Source: Gracilaria domingensis (taxonomy: Eukaryota; Rhodophyta; Florideophyceae; Gracilariales; Gracilariaceae). From it: a DNA stretch of 64,000 nucleotides. The notes under the pieces were generated by a model. It was not told the DNA's origin, ran no database searches, and saw nothing but the letters and a program-made list of their open reading frames with translations. Position 1 is the stretch's first letter. Each line of letters starts with the position of its first letter. A program made the translations under genes and the position numbers. Shown piece by piece: positions 52,093-62,189 of the stretch. Location of the stretch: contig VCMS01000039.1 in NCBI GenBank assembly GCA_022539475.1, positions 124,001 to 188,000 of the forward strand, given 5' to 3'.

Positions 52093-53788
52093 GGTACTGC
52101 TCCTTCAAGCATACAGCTTCCAATCTGGTTGCGAGCGATTGCGCTGACAACGTTGGCGAATGAATTATGGATTGTCACATGCGACCTACGCCTGTCGAAA
52201 CCAATATGAACTCCCAACTCGGCTAACAAGAAATGTTCCTCTAGAACACGCGCCCTTTGAACTCCCTCCTCCCTATCCTGCCAATCCCTCTCGTGTGAGC
52301 GGTGTCGCGCGTCTGCTTCTCCACAGTGGCTGTCCCATTGGTCCTCGTCATACTTGTTCTCCAGCCAAGTCGTGCGCTTGTCGCTAGTCCTAGCTATCTC
52401 GCGAGAAAGCCTTTCTTCAAGCTCTGCTTCCCTCGCCAAGAAAGAGCGCTTCTCCTTTTTGGGAGATAAGACTTTAGGCAATGTGAGTCGCGAGCTCTTC
52501 GAACTTGAGCTCTTCGAAGTGGAAACAGATGAGTAATCTTTGATGCGAGGTGTCCTTGAGCGGGTGTTAATAAAGCGCATCGGTCGATTGATGAGATCTG
52601 AAGCGAAGGTTGCTTCTGTAGACGCCAATGCTCTCTCCGTCTTTCCCACTACAGAGCCTAGTAAAGACGATGTACCCTTCTGCCGCCTCTTGCTATCATA
52701 CGAGGACTTTGCTCTTCCATGCTCCTCGTCTTCCGAACTGGACATGTCTTTATCGTGTACAGCTTCAGTAGAAAAGTTCTCCTCATCTTCTGACTTCATT
52801 GTATCTCTAATTTGATGCAAAGAATGCTCGCCAGCATCTCTGTTCGCAAATGGCAGTGGTGTGACTGCCACTAGTGCAACACGGAGGGGTCTGTTCTGCT
52901 CAGAGGCTGAGTGACCTGAACAAGCTCCTTGTTCTTCGATTCTGGCTCCGTATGCTGCGCATCCCGAACTGCTTCTCTCGGTTGCTCCATCAGAGGCGCA
53001 CCTGTAGCAGCATTTTCTGCCTCGACCAGGTTGCAGATCGAGGACGCGTACGGAGGATCATCACCATTGCTGTCAATAACTACAAGTTTTGCAACAGCTG
53101 CAGCAGTGGCTGCCTCCGAAGCTTCAACCAATGAAGATAAAGAGGGAAAGAACGGAAACAAACCCGCTTCTGTCGTGGCCCCGTCTACCGCGCGATCGCC
53201 AGCCTCTGTGAAGTCATCCTCATCGTCATCTGTGGGAGCACGGTCGGACACTCCGGGAATTCTTGCTTCCATCGGAAGTTGTTTCCCAACGGCAGTGTCC
53301 GCCGTGTCTGAACTCTCGCTCGACTCGTCATGTTGATGCACAGACGTATATTGCACTACCGGTAGTTTCGGTTTTGCTAGTCCATTCGGATTTTTGGCGA
53401 TGTTAGGCTCCGAAAACGAACGTCTGCTCGGCATACTCTGAGATTGTTCCGGTTCCTTACGCGACGCGATCTCTGAAACCAGCGGATCACAACTACGCAC
53501 AGGATGCGTTGACAGAGTAATATCTAGCGAGCTGGCGGACGCATCGGATTGCTCCTGGTCGACTGGCTGGGGCCATACCAGCGGCAGGAACTGCGGTCGG
53601 AACGGATACGACATCAGGCACGCCACGTTCGGTAGCTGAGGCGGCGATCGAGTTCCTTCCATAGGAGGCACATACTCCGGAGCCGGTAGAGCGCTCATGT
53701 TAACCGAGACAGGCGGTTCCAGCTGCGGCGGCGGTAGCGCAGCTAATACAGGAAGCACATACGATTGCGGCGGTTGCAATGAAGTAAC
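52080..53788 (-). CDS. Pro/Ser-rich cargo protein of the transposon, C-terminal part
   Basis: Minus-strand continuation of the frame at 60038-60830, separated from it by copia C4. The insertion leaves the frame in register: NPSVT at the right flank runs directly into SLQPPQSYVLPVLAALPPPQ here. The N-terminal half is Pro-rich, followed by Ser/Asp/Glu-rich segments (HQHDESSESSDTADTAV, DRAPTDDDEDDFTEAGD) and a helical stretch (SLSSLVEASEAATAAAVAKL). After a TAG at 52871-52873 a +1 frame continues MKSEDEENFSTEAVHDKDMS and a basic coiled coil (AREAELEERLSREIARTSD). The stop plus frame change may be a mutation or an unseen intron. No family recognised; a disordered DNA- or protein-binding accessory role is only a guess. 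Confidence 0.5.
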
Positions 53789-54377
53789 TGTAGATTTTTC
53801 TATGATTACATGGGAGGATTTGTATGGACATGCAATACTTATATATGCATAAGCAGCAATGCATATCAGATATTGATTTTGTAATGTTGGAGAGATGTCG
53901 ATTGCATGGCGGATTGGAAGGTGAACAAGAAATAAGTTAGGCAGTAATCGGTATACAAATCAGAAGAGTACATGAAAGAGATAATATATAGAACAGTAGA
54001 GTTGTCTTAGAAAGTAGTATAAATAGGGTGGGTGCGGATACTACATGATTGACCTCCTCGGCCAATAATCAAGTAAAAGCAAATAACATCCAACTATCAG
54101 GAACCATCTCCGATGCGGGAGACCGCGCAACTGAGTTGCAACTACTTGTAGTAAGTTAACGAACCACGAAGCGTTATACACTAACCTTGCGTTTGTATCG
54201 ACCTCTACTGCGTGTGGAATCGACAGGTCCGTTCTACCGCAGCACCATTGGGTGCCGCATACCGTTCGCATCTGTGAGAATAAAGGACGTACGAAAACAG
54301 CCTCACTGGGGGCCGTGGATACTGATCTTTATTGAATTGTCACCGGCTTCGAGCCGATTGAAGCCCAGGTTTCGACA
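53789..54377 (+). repeat. Left (5') LTR of copia element C4
   Basis: 589 bp, begins TGTAGATTTTTCTATG and ends CCAGGTTTCGACA. A TATA-like word lies near 54015 (agtataaatagggtg), a plausible core promoter. It matches 59444-60032 throughout as far as I can compare. Confidence 0.95.
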
Positions 54378-54436
54378 GTTATAACTGTGCAGCTGTTAAG
54401 GTTAACCGCAATTGTAACATTTACCTGGACTACGTA

Positions 54437-57400
54437 ATGACAGACGAGGTATCCGGAATAGCACACGGTGAACTTAGCGAGGCTCACCAAGTCCAAGCGC
54501 TAAACGCAGATGCGTTGAGAGATTTTAGCAATGCACTGTACAACGCAATCGGGGATCCAGATCTCCCGCCACCGGATGCATCAGAAGAAGAAATGAGAAA
54601 GTATAGGGATGAAGTAGAAACATACGGAAAAGAAATGTTGGCAACATTCGAAAGTACCAAGCTCCAGAATGAAGCATTGTGGTTTGAGTTTACCTCTGTC
54701 TTTAGGCCAGCAAGTATTCCCAATATGTCTCGATTTTTGGTAATCAAATGGATCGATTTCCTTACGAACCGAGGAGTATGGGTGAAACGAAAGCAAGGGT
54801 ACCCGCGAAAGCGCGCACTCGGCGAATGCCTTATGCAGAATAGATTTGTACCTACAGGTACTGGAGAACCAGCATCTCATGGAAACATTGTTGCTAATCA
54901 AACCGGCCATCAGTATGGACAAGACAGAAACGATAATGCTGAAGCCGTAGTTCTACATCCGCAGAACCCACGAAGCACTTGTAATGAACAACATGAGGAA
55001 GTTTTTGTAGAACCTGCGAACCGAAGTGTAAGAGACGAAGTGCCACAAATCATTCGTCAAGAACCCACGGAACTCAGCCGTGAGGCTCAGAGAAGCAGAT
55101 TGCAAGATGTTCTCCCCAACATCTGCTCAAACCTGCCGGACAGGATTACTCAATCGAAGGGTTACAATTCAGGTCAACCTTCTGATGAGAACGAGAAGAA
55201 CTCTGGAAAGGGAACGCATAGTCTTTTGAAGCTCTGTCAAGGCCGCCCCCGATTCTCTGGACGTCTTCAAGACGATTTACAAGGTACGCTCGAATTCTAC
55301 GATGCAATGGCAAAGAGATGCCGTCTTACAGACATTGAGAAGGCTGAATATCTCCCAACCATGCTTGATGGTGCCGCATTGAAATTCTACCTCAGGAACT
55401 ACAGAGATGGAGATCCATACGAAGGAATACTTCAAAAATTTATCGACAACTACATGAATCCCGAAGAGAAGAACAGGGCATTACTTGTCTGGCAATCGAT
55501 GCGTCTTTCTCAAGCGATGCGCGAGAGTCCGGAGAAGAGCGAACTAGCAGTTTTCATGTCCTTCTATGAGAAGCTTGTCAATCTCCAACAGCAATTGGAC
55601 CCAGCATACCGCAACGACAATTTTCTTCGCGACCAACTCATCGTTTCTATCGATATGGAAAAAATTACTCAAGCGTTGCGAGAGAGAATCCCCTCTACTT
55701 CTCAAGAAGCCCGAAGTCGGATCGCCACCTTCCTATCAAGTGACCCAAGATCGGCTGACAGCTTTGTTGTTTCCTCAGATAGGAGAAAGACCCGTGACCA
55801 CTTTGCAAATTACAGTTTAGGACACAAATATGGAGGCGATGCTAGGAAACATTTGAAAGGCCACCACAGGAAAAGAATGGACTCAAATTCCAGGAAACTG
55901 TCGTCCAGATGGACTTCAGGGAAACGAGGTTGCTACGTTTGTGGCGAAAATCATCTTGCACGCACAAGACACAGCCCACAGGAGGTCAAGGCTGCCATAG
56001 ACAGGCTGAAAAGCAAGAGACCATCGGCTTACATCACTATCGAGGACCTAGCATATATCGTTGATGAAGTCACCGGAGATGAGGACAGTAATGTTGATGA
56101 ACACGACGCCAACGTCGTTTACTCAAGCGATAGCGATTCAGACAGCGAATGGTCAGAAGAAGACGCAGCCTATATCATCGAAGACGACATGAACCTGCAT
56201 GAAACGGACGAAGTACTTCTGGCAAATGCGTCTCTGGTCCATGGTATCGGATTTCACAGAGATATGAACCAAGCCCTAGCCACAATGGAAGCAGAACTCC
56301 GAGAAGGTGAGCGAGATGAATTCAAAGGACTCTACATCGACACCTGTGCAAACCGTTCCAGCGTTATGTCATATGCTCAATACAAGGCGTACTGTGAACA
56401 ATTCGACGTACCCTGCCAGATTGACCGAAATAACGTCAAGCGCTTACGAGGAATTGGCGGTAGTAGCCAACCACTTGGTACTGCGACAATACCTGTACCG
56501 TTTAAGGATCTAAACCTGGTGATAGATATTACCTTTCAGATAGTTCAGGACAAGGTACCATCTCTTCTGAGCATGAAGGATATGATTGAAAATGGTTTGG
56601 AGATCAGTTTGCAGCGAAGGGAGGTAATGTACAAGCATTTGCGTCAAGACCTTACGTTTCGGAACTATTTTCTCATACACAATTGGAAACGAGAGGACCT
56701 GGCGTACTCACTGTACACGGAAACAGAACTGCGCAAACTTCACAGAGTGTTTGGTCATCCCAGCGTGAACGCATTTACAAACCTTCTGAAGAGAGCGCGA
56801 CCAGATGAGATGGATGCCAAAGTCCGAGAAGCTATAGAAGATCTGACAAAATCCTGTGCTACTTGTGCTGTGAACGCCCCAAGGCCAAGAAGATTCAAGC
56901 TCACAGTTGGTACCGACGATCTGAGATTCAACCACATCGTAGCAGTGGATATCATGTATGTCAACAACAAACCAGTATTCCATGCCGTCGACGAAGCTAC
57001 TCATTTCAATTCCGCCCTATTTCTGAAGCGAGTGACATCTTCTGAAGTCTGGAAGGCTTTTCTACGTTGCTGGTCCCGTCTATACCTTGGTCCACCTGAT
57101 TTTTTACGCATTGATCAAGGCAGCAACTTTATTTCCAAAGAGTTTCATGAGCTATCGGAAGCAGAAGGCATAACAGTTCTTGAGGCCCCAATTGAGTCAC
57201 CTTCAACAATGACACATGTCGAGCGCTACCACGGGCCACTACGTGTAGCATATACTAAGATACGTGAATCACTCCCTCGCGCAGAAACAGACGCCGACTG
57301 TCTACAAATGGCGGTTAAATCTATCAACGATACTCTCGGACCAGAAGGATTATGCCCAACTCTACTGGTATTCGGCTCAATTCCACGACCTGCACGCAGC

Positions 57401-59401
57401 ACGCCCGCCACAGTACAGTTGGAAAGATCCAAGGCAGTTGAAACTGCTACAAAGGCCGTTCAGAAGGAACACGCAAAACGGAAAGTAGCATTCGGGCTCA
57501 AATCGTACAATGGACCAAAGGGAAAGGAATATAGCGAGAAGCTGCAAAGACTGCCTGCAGGTGCTCAGGTCTATGTTTACCGAGAGAAATCGAAGAAGTG
57601 GGAAGGACCTCACACGTTCATCAACATCGATGGTGAGACGGTTGTTGTACAGCTTCCTCATGGTCGCCGAATTTTTCGCTCTTGTGTAGTGAAACCCGTC
57701 ATTGAATCTACTCTGGAACAACCCCGAGTAGAGACAGAACAGATCGAAGATACTGTACAGAACAATCTACCCGAACCCAACCTTCATGAATCAGAAAACG
57801 TGCAAGGGAATAATGATGTTTTGTTATCAGACGCGATTCTTTCTGAGATGTTTGGTGAGGACACAGCTATGAGCACTTTATCCACAGCGAGTGAAGAACA
57901 CGATTTCATTCAGTCAAGGAAAGACGAGCTAGAGGGGCTGAAGAGACGAGGCACTTTCGAAGTAGTTGACATTGAGACCGTACCAGAAGGGACAAGAATT
58001 TATGGATCGAGGTGGGTGGATATATTGAAGACCGCTAATGGCCGTACGATTGAAAAGTCTCGACTAGTTGCTCAGAATTACAAGGACCGCGGCGCATTGA
58101 ATATGGAGACAAGGTCACCAACTGTCAGCAGATTAGGACAAAGATTGGCCATCGCCCTAGCAGCCATGTTTGAGACACACGATACATATGTACGAGATAT
58201 CTCCCAGGCTTACATACAATCGCAGTCGAAAATCGAACGAGACATATTTCTTCGTCCGCAACCCGAGATGAAACTAGGAAGGAACAAGGTATTGAAGGTC
58301 CTAAAACCACTCTATGGTATCCCGGAGAGCGGACTACACTGGTTTCTTACCTACCAAGAGCACCACAAGAAACGCCTTAATATGAGACCAACCAATGTAG
58401 ATCCATGTGTGTTGTATCGACGTAGCGGTTCTAAAGTGGACGGGATGACAATATTACAGGTAGATGACTCTTTTGGGCATGGGAACGATAACTTTCTAGA
58501 AGACGAGGAAAACGAATCCGTTATTTTTCAGTCTAAACCACGAAAAAAACTTACAGCAGGAGAATCTACGACCTTCAATGGCATGAACATAAGGAAAGAA
58601 GTGGGTAACATTATGACTGTCACACAGACGGAGAAACTGAAGTCGCTGAAATATCCTGAGAACGCAGCAGACTTTGCCAGTGTAAGAGCTCAAGTTCAGT
58701 ATATTGGTTGCTGCACCAGACCAGATATGTGTGCACCTTCTCAAATCTTGGCAAGCGCTGTCAGCAAACCTCAAGCTGCCGATCTGAAGCAAATGAAGAA
58801 GATCGTTGACCGATGCCGCAGCACAGCAGAAGTAGGGTTAAAGTTTGTTCCATTGGATTTGAATTCGACTCGTATCATGCTATTTACGGATTCCTCTTTC
58901 GCAAATGTATCTGATCTGAAGTCTCAACTTGGTTTTGTTATTTTACTGGTGGATAAGGATAACAGAGCAAACATAATACACTACGGCAGCATGAGATGCA
59001 AGCGAGTGGCTCGTTCAGTTCTTGCGGCAGAGATCCAAGGATTGGTTTATGGATTTGACAATTGTTACGTTGCTCAGAGTATGATACAAGAAGTAACAGG
59101 ACGGAAGATACCAATCGATGCCTATGTTGATTCTCGTACGCTCTTTAATGTTATAGCCAAGAGTGGCTCTACTCTGGAAAAGAGACTTCAAATTGATGTC
59201 GCGGCATTGAAGGAAAGCCATTCAAAAGGAGAGCTTCGTTACTTAGCCTGGATACCAGGACTCGAAAACGTATCAGACGGTCTGACCAAGGGACTGATTG
59301 GGAATACTCATCCGCTATGGAACGTAATGTTGACGAACTCAATCACACTGACACCGACCGGATGGATTGAGCGTAAGAAATTATCAAGAATGGATAACTA
59401 A
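54437..59401 (+). CDS. Copia gag-pol polyprotein of element C4, single open frame
   Basis: 1654 residues with an ATG 59 bases after the LTR. Gag: GRPRFSGRLQDDLQGTLEFY, YLPTMLDGAALKFYLRNY. Zinc-knuckle-like CYVCGENHLARTRH near residue 497. Protease YIDTCANRSSVMSY near 632. Integrase HHCC (HRVFGHPSVNAF then CATC) near 770, core AVDIMYVNNKPVFHAVDEAT and LRIDQGSNFISKEF near 890, VERYHGPLR. RT: SRWVDILKTANGRTIEKSRL, YVRDISQAYIQSQSKI, LQVDDSFGHG near 1343. RNase H LFTDSSFANVSDLKSQLGFV near 1481 and VLAAEIQGLVYGF. Gag and pol share one frame. This gag-pol type resembles copia branches described from red algae and marine animals; that placement is from memory. Confidence 0.95.
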   Translation: MTDEVSGIAHGELSEAHQVQALNADALRDFSNALYNAIGDPDLPPPDASEEEMRKYRDEVETYGKEMLATFESTKLQNEALWFEFTSVFRPASIPNMSRFLVIKWIDFLTNRGVWVKRKQGYPRKRALGECLMQNRFVPTGTGEPASHGNIVANQTGHQYGQDRNDNAEAVVLHPQNPRSTCNEQHEEVFVEPANRSVRDEVPQIIRQEPTELSREAQRSRLQDVLPNICSNLPDRITQSKGYNSGQPSDENEKNSGKGTHSLLKLCQGRPRFSGRLQDDLQGTLEFYDAMAKRCRLTDIEKAEYLPTMLDGAALKFYLRNYRDGDPYEGILQKFIDNYMNPEEKNRALLVWQSMRLSQAMRESPEKSELAVFMSFYEKLVNLQQQLDPAYRNDNFLRDQLIVSIDMEKITQALRERIPSTSQEARSRIATFLSSDPRSADSFVVSSDRRKTRDHFANYSLGHKYGGDARKHLKGHHRKRMDSNSRKLSSRWTSGKRGCYVCGENHLARTRHSPQEVKAAIDRLKSKRPSAYITIEDLAYIVDEVTGDEDSNVDEHDANVVYSSDSDSDSEWSEEDAAYIIEDDMNLHETDEVLLANASLVHGIGFHRDMNQALATMEAELREGERDEFKGLYIDTCANRSSVMSYAQYKAYCEQFDVPCQIDRNNVKRLRGIGGSSQPLGTATIPVPFKDLNLVIDITFQIVQDKVPSLLSMKDMIENGLEISLQRREVMYKHLRQDLTFRNYFLIHNWKREDLAYSLYTETELRKLHRVFGHPSVNAFTNLLKRARPDEMDAKVREAIEDLTKSCATCAVNAPRPRRFKLTVGTDDLRFNHIVAVDIMYVNNKPVFHAVDEATHFNSALFLKRVTSSEVWKAFLRCWSRLYLGPPDFLRIDQGSNFISKEFHELSEAEGITVLEAPIESPSTMTHVERYHGPLRVAYTKIRESLPRAETDADCLQMAVKSINDTLGPEGLCPTLLVFGSIPRPARSTPATVQLERSKAVETATKAVQKEHAKRKVAFGLKSYNGPKGKEYSEKLQRLPAGAQVYVYREKSKKWEGPHTFINIDGETVVVQLPHGRRIFRSCVVKPVIESTLEQPRVETEQIEDTVQNNLPEPNLHESENVQGNNDVLLSDAILSEMFGEDTAMSTLSTASEEHDFIQSRKDELEGLKRRGTFEVVDIETVPEGTRIYGSRWVDILKTANGRTIEKSRLVAQNYKDRGALNMETRSPTVSRLGQRLAIALAAMFETHDTYVRDISQAYIQSQSKIERDIFLRPQPEMKLGRNKVLKVLKPLYGIPESGLHWFLTYQEHHKKRLNMRPTNVDPCVLYRRSGSKVDGMTILQVDDSFGHGNDNFLEDEENESVIFQSKPRKKLTAGESTTFNGMNIRKEVGNIMTVTQTEKLKSLKYPENAADFASVRAQVQYIGCCTRPDMCAPSQILASAVSKPQAADLKQMKKIVDRCRSTAEVGLKFVPLDLNSTRIMLFTDSSFANVSDLKSQLGFVILLVDKDNRANIIHYGSMRCKRVARSVLAAEIQGLVYGFDNCYVAQSMIQEVTGRKIPIDAYVDSRTLFNVIAKSGSTLEKRLQIDVAALKESHSKGELRYLAWIPGLENVSDGLTKGLIGNTHPLWNVMLTNSITLTPTGWIERKKLSRMDN

Positions 59402-59443
59402 GACTATGTTTGACAAATTTTGTCAAAAGAAAAGTTTTTGGAG

Positions 59444-60032
59444 TGTAGATTTTTCTATGATTACATGGGAGGATTTGTATGGACATGCAATACTTATATA
59501 TGCATAAGCAGCAATGCATATCAGATATTGATTTTGTAATGTTGGAGAGATGTCGATTGCATGGCGGATTGGAAGGTGAACAAGAAATAAGTTAGGCAGT
59601 AATCGGTATACAAATCAGAAGAGTACATGAAAGAGATAATATATAGAACAGTAGAGTTGTCTTAGAAAGTAGTATAAATAGGGTGGGTGCGGATACTACA
59701 TGATTGACCTCCTCGGCCAATAATCAAGTAAAAGCAAATAACATCCAACTATCAGGAACCATCTCCGATGCGGGAGACCGCGCAACTGAGTTGCAACTAC
59801 TTGTAGTAAGTTAACGAACCACGAAGCGTTATACACTAACCTTGCGTTTGTATCGACCTCTACTGCGTGTGGAATCGACAGGTCCGTTCTACCGCAGCAC
59901 CATTGGGTGCCGCATACCGTTCGCATCTGTGAGAATAAAGGACGTACGAAAACAGCCTCACTGGGGGCCGTGGATACTGATCTTTATTGAATTGTCACCG
60001 GCTTCGAGCCGATTGAAGCCCAGGTTTCGACA
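59444..60032 (+). repeat. Right (3') LTR of copia element C4
   Basis: 589 bp, same sequence as 53789-54377, followed by the target duplication gtaac. Confidence 0.95.
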
Positions 60033-60037
60033 GTAAC

Positions 60038-60830
60038 GGAAGGATTGGGTTGTCGGGGGTAATGAAACGGCATGGCATGGACTACAAAAGGCGAGTGGGG
60101 AGCTGCGAAGCGGTTCATGGGTAGCTCGGGTAGCACAGCCTCGACGTGTGGTGCCGGGGCAAGCGGAACACTGGGCGTCAGAGGCATGTCTGACATGTGC
60201 GAGCGAAAGGAGTCATGTGGATCAGGATGGCGAGCATCGACATGTGAAACGAACAACACCGAAAAGGACAGACATCGCACACCAAACTTGGAGGCGGTGA
60301 GATCGACAGCGGCTCGGATGGCTTCAGACAGCTGTTCCACCTGTTGCGGCGTTCAAGGCGCATGTTGCAGAGGGAATATAGCCTCTCTGACGCGCACGAA
60401 CACCAACAGCTGCACGCAGCGGTCCGGATGCTCCAGTCTGTACGCCAGTTGTTTTGCCTCGGCGAGATGAAGCGTGCCGTTCGCGTGCACGTGCACTCTC
60501 GAGCCGGGCGAAAGCGAGGCGATAATACCAGCGCCAGGCGCAGATTGACGAACCTTTCTGGTGGAATAGGCGGCGATAACTTTGTTGACGACCGACACAG
60601 TGGGAGCCGGAGCAGGCAAAGAATGCCGCTGGCGATGAAATCTTCGTAGGCGTTCAACGACGTACACGGTACCGGGCGGGGGTGCGTCGCTTGGCCACCG
60701 GTGTCGAGCGTGATAATTTTCAACGACGGCATTGTGTGGTAGTGCCGCGGAGCGCGGGCGAAGTCGGGGGGGGGGATGTACGAGAGTCAAAGGGAATCGG
60801 TAATGCCGTGACCCGCGCTAAGAAGCTTGT
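60038..60830 (-). CDS. Pro/Ser-rich cargo protein of the transposon, N-terminal part
   Basis: The minus-strand frame opens after a TAG near 60830 without an ATG and reads LTLVHPPPRLRPRSAALPHN, PPPGTVYVVERLRRFHRQRH, TVSVVNKVIAAYSTRKVRQS, GSRVHVHANGTLHLAEAKQL and CVQLLVFVRVREAIFPLQHA. A TGA follows at 60353-60355. The same frame resumes QVEQLSEAIRAAVDLTASKF, HVDARHPDPHDSFRSHMSDM and reaches the copia C4 boundary, where it continues at 53788. The strand order YSTRKVR..GSRVHVHANG suggests a folded domain before the Pro-rich region. No family recognised. The TGA could be a nonsense mutation. Upstream pieces may lie at 60860-61080. Confidence 0.5.
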
Positions 60831-61365
60831 TGTGGCTGGTAGAAGGTCGAAAAAAATTGGTTCATGTCGCGCGAACGACGACCGCACCTAGCAGCTCATT
60901 GGCTTTGGTGGTGACGAGAATGAAGAATTCTAATTGGGTGTTCGAGGTGACGATAATTTCTGCGAGTTCACGGAATCACAAGACGCCGTGCAATCCTTCA
61001 CTGTCGCTTCCGCTTCTCCGGTTCACGACGTGCAGTACGAAAGTTGCCTCCATGCCGTTCAATTTCAACAGTTTACGTTCTACGTTCGTCTGGCACAACG
61101 GCTTCAGCTTATGCACAAGCTACAACACACGCGCTGCGCACGTCGCCGTTATGTGATACGAGAACACGATGAAACAGACGAGGATGCACGAGCTTTTGCT
61201 CGCAATGTTCGTGAGTGGTGCAGGCATCGACGGGTGTCGTGGAGTGCGTAGCGATGGTTGCATTATCATGGTAAGGCCTTGCGCAGAGAAAGAGAAAGTA
61301 CAGAAGACGAGCCAGCGCAAGGCAGCAACTCCTTCCCATAATAGCGACCGCTTTGCGAAATAAAA
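60831..61365 (-). other. Region between the two cargo genes, patchy coding signal
   Basis: In one minus-strand frame, FRELAEIIVTSNTQLEFFIL followed by VTTKANELLGAVVVRAT (about 60890-60980) looks like real protein sequence, bounded by stops. It may be a decayed upstream exon of the Pro/Ser-rich cargo gene. A plus-strand frame (60934-61251) is open but less convincing. No promoter recognised. Confidence 0.3.
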
Positions 61366-61908
61366 TTACTGATCCTTGAAGCCCATATATGCTCCTCTCT
61401 CGTCAGGCCAGAGTGCTCGAATGTTTTCAAGAACACACTGCGGAAGTTGCTGTCTGTTACCAGTACCGAGAAAACCATGACGTTCGTAGACGTAAGTCTT
61501 GTAGGCCGTTTTACGGGCCGCATTTTTGTGCGTGCTTCGTATCTCGAGGGCTGGATATTCTGCCGCCGTCTTTTCTACCACTGATTCTCCGAACTGCAGC
61601 CAATAGCACGGAGTATCCCCGCATTTTTGGCAAGCTACATCTTCATTAGCGGGCGTAATACTCGGACTTGCGGTACATGGATGCCTTTGCGAAACGTTGG
61701 CCTTTGACTGAACATTGTAGAGAGATTGTTCGATTTTAAAAGGTGCTTGGTTGACTGCAGCAGATGTTTTAGGTCGGGCTGGAGATAAGGAAGATGATGG
61801 ATCACGGTCTTGCTGTTCTAACTTTGACATAGCTTTCTGTTGCTTAGCTCGGGAGGGGCACTTTGATGTGCAAGAATCGTTGTTGTTCTCGTTGCAATGG
61901 CTGTCCAT
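61366..61908 (-). CDS. Small accessory protein with CxxCGDxPC signature
   Basis: 180 codons starting at an ATG 254 bases inside the right end of the transposon. The N-terminal half is polar and likely disordered (CNENNNDSCTSKCPSRAKQQ, SSSLSPARPKTSAA). The C-terminal half is compact: VACQKCGDTPCYWLQFGESV, then NAARKTAYKTYVYERHGFLG, TGNRQQLPQCVLENIRALWP, DERGAYMGF. The pattern C-x2-C-GD-x-PC..R..Y..Y....G.LG.GNR..LP.CV...IR...P....Y.GF recalls small zinc-ribbon-like proteins seen near transposons in protists, but I cannot name the family. The frame is intact, unlike its neighbour, so it may be under selection or young. Its position inside both inverted ends argues that it is transposon cargo or a second transposition protein. 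Confidence 0.6.
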   Translation of the reverse strand: MDSHCNENNNDSCTSKCPSRAKQQKAMSKLEQQDRDPSSSLSPARPKTSAAVNQAPFKIEQSLYNVQSKANVSQRHPCTASPSITPANEDVACQKCGDTPCYWLQFGESVVEKTAAEYPALEIRSTHKNAARKTAYKTYVYERHGFLGTGNRQQLPQCVLENIRALWPDERGAYMGFKDQ

Positions 61909-62110
61909 ATTTGGGATGGTACGGAAGTGAACGAGCCTTCTTGTCGCTTATAGTGACGTTGGGATGAAGGCAAACTTTAGTCGTCGTCGAAGTGCAATGT
62001 CACACTCGGCAGAATTCGTAGAGTGCACGCGAGGAGTTAATATCCAATTTCAATCATTGAGAGCTGCAATCTCAACCAAATATGCAAGTGTTTACTTGCA
62101 TTCTGATTGG

Positions 62111-62166
62111 GCCGCTCTTAACGCTATCTCTCTAGCGTTAAGAAATTTCAGTCCCCAAAGGGTTAA
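62111..62166 (-). repeat. Right end of the piggyBac-type transposon: palindrome, terminal repeat and TTAA
   Basis: Perfect 10-bp arms CTTAACGCTA (62117-62126) and TAGCGTTAAG (62133-62142) around the loop tctctc, then ttcagtccccaaaggg, the inverted terminal repeat, and TTAA at 62163-62166. Confidence 0.8.
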
Positions 62167-62189
62167 TTGCAATGCCTTTAAATGAGCCC

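Larger units (their letters stand above)
53789..60032 (+). mobile_element. Ty1/copia LTR retrotransposon (element C4), looks whole, nested in the piggyBac-type element
   Basis: Two 589-bp LTRs, apparently identical, with TG..CA tips (TGTAGATTTT..TTTCGACA), are flanked by exact repeats gtaac (53784-53788 and 60033-60037). The interior is one open frame of 1654 codons in copia order. A purine-rich tract (aaaagaaaag, then ggag) precedes the right LTR. LTR identity and the open frame indicate a very recent insertion, later than the piggyBac-type element. Its RT/RNase H resembles element C3. Confidence 0.96.
49421..62162. mobile_element. Large piggyBac-type DNA transposon with extra genes and a nested copia element
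   Basis: TTAA direct repeats (49417-49420 and 62163-62166) flank inverted termini. The left end reads CCCTTTCAGAACTGAA and the right end, inverted, CCCTTTGGGGACTGAA. Both are followed by a subterminal palindrome around CTAGnGAGATAGC. TTAA targets and CCCTTT-type ends are hallmarks of piggyBac. Inside are the DDD transposase (plus strand), a long Pro/Ser-rich gene and a small CxxCGDxPC gene (both minus strand). The two gene sets converge and overlap by 13 bp at 52080-52092. The element spans 12,742 bp; removing the copia insertion and its duplicated 5 bp leaves about 6.5 kb. The transposase 5' end and the Pro/Ser-rich gene show damage, so this copy is probably not autonomous. Confidence 0.85.
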
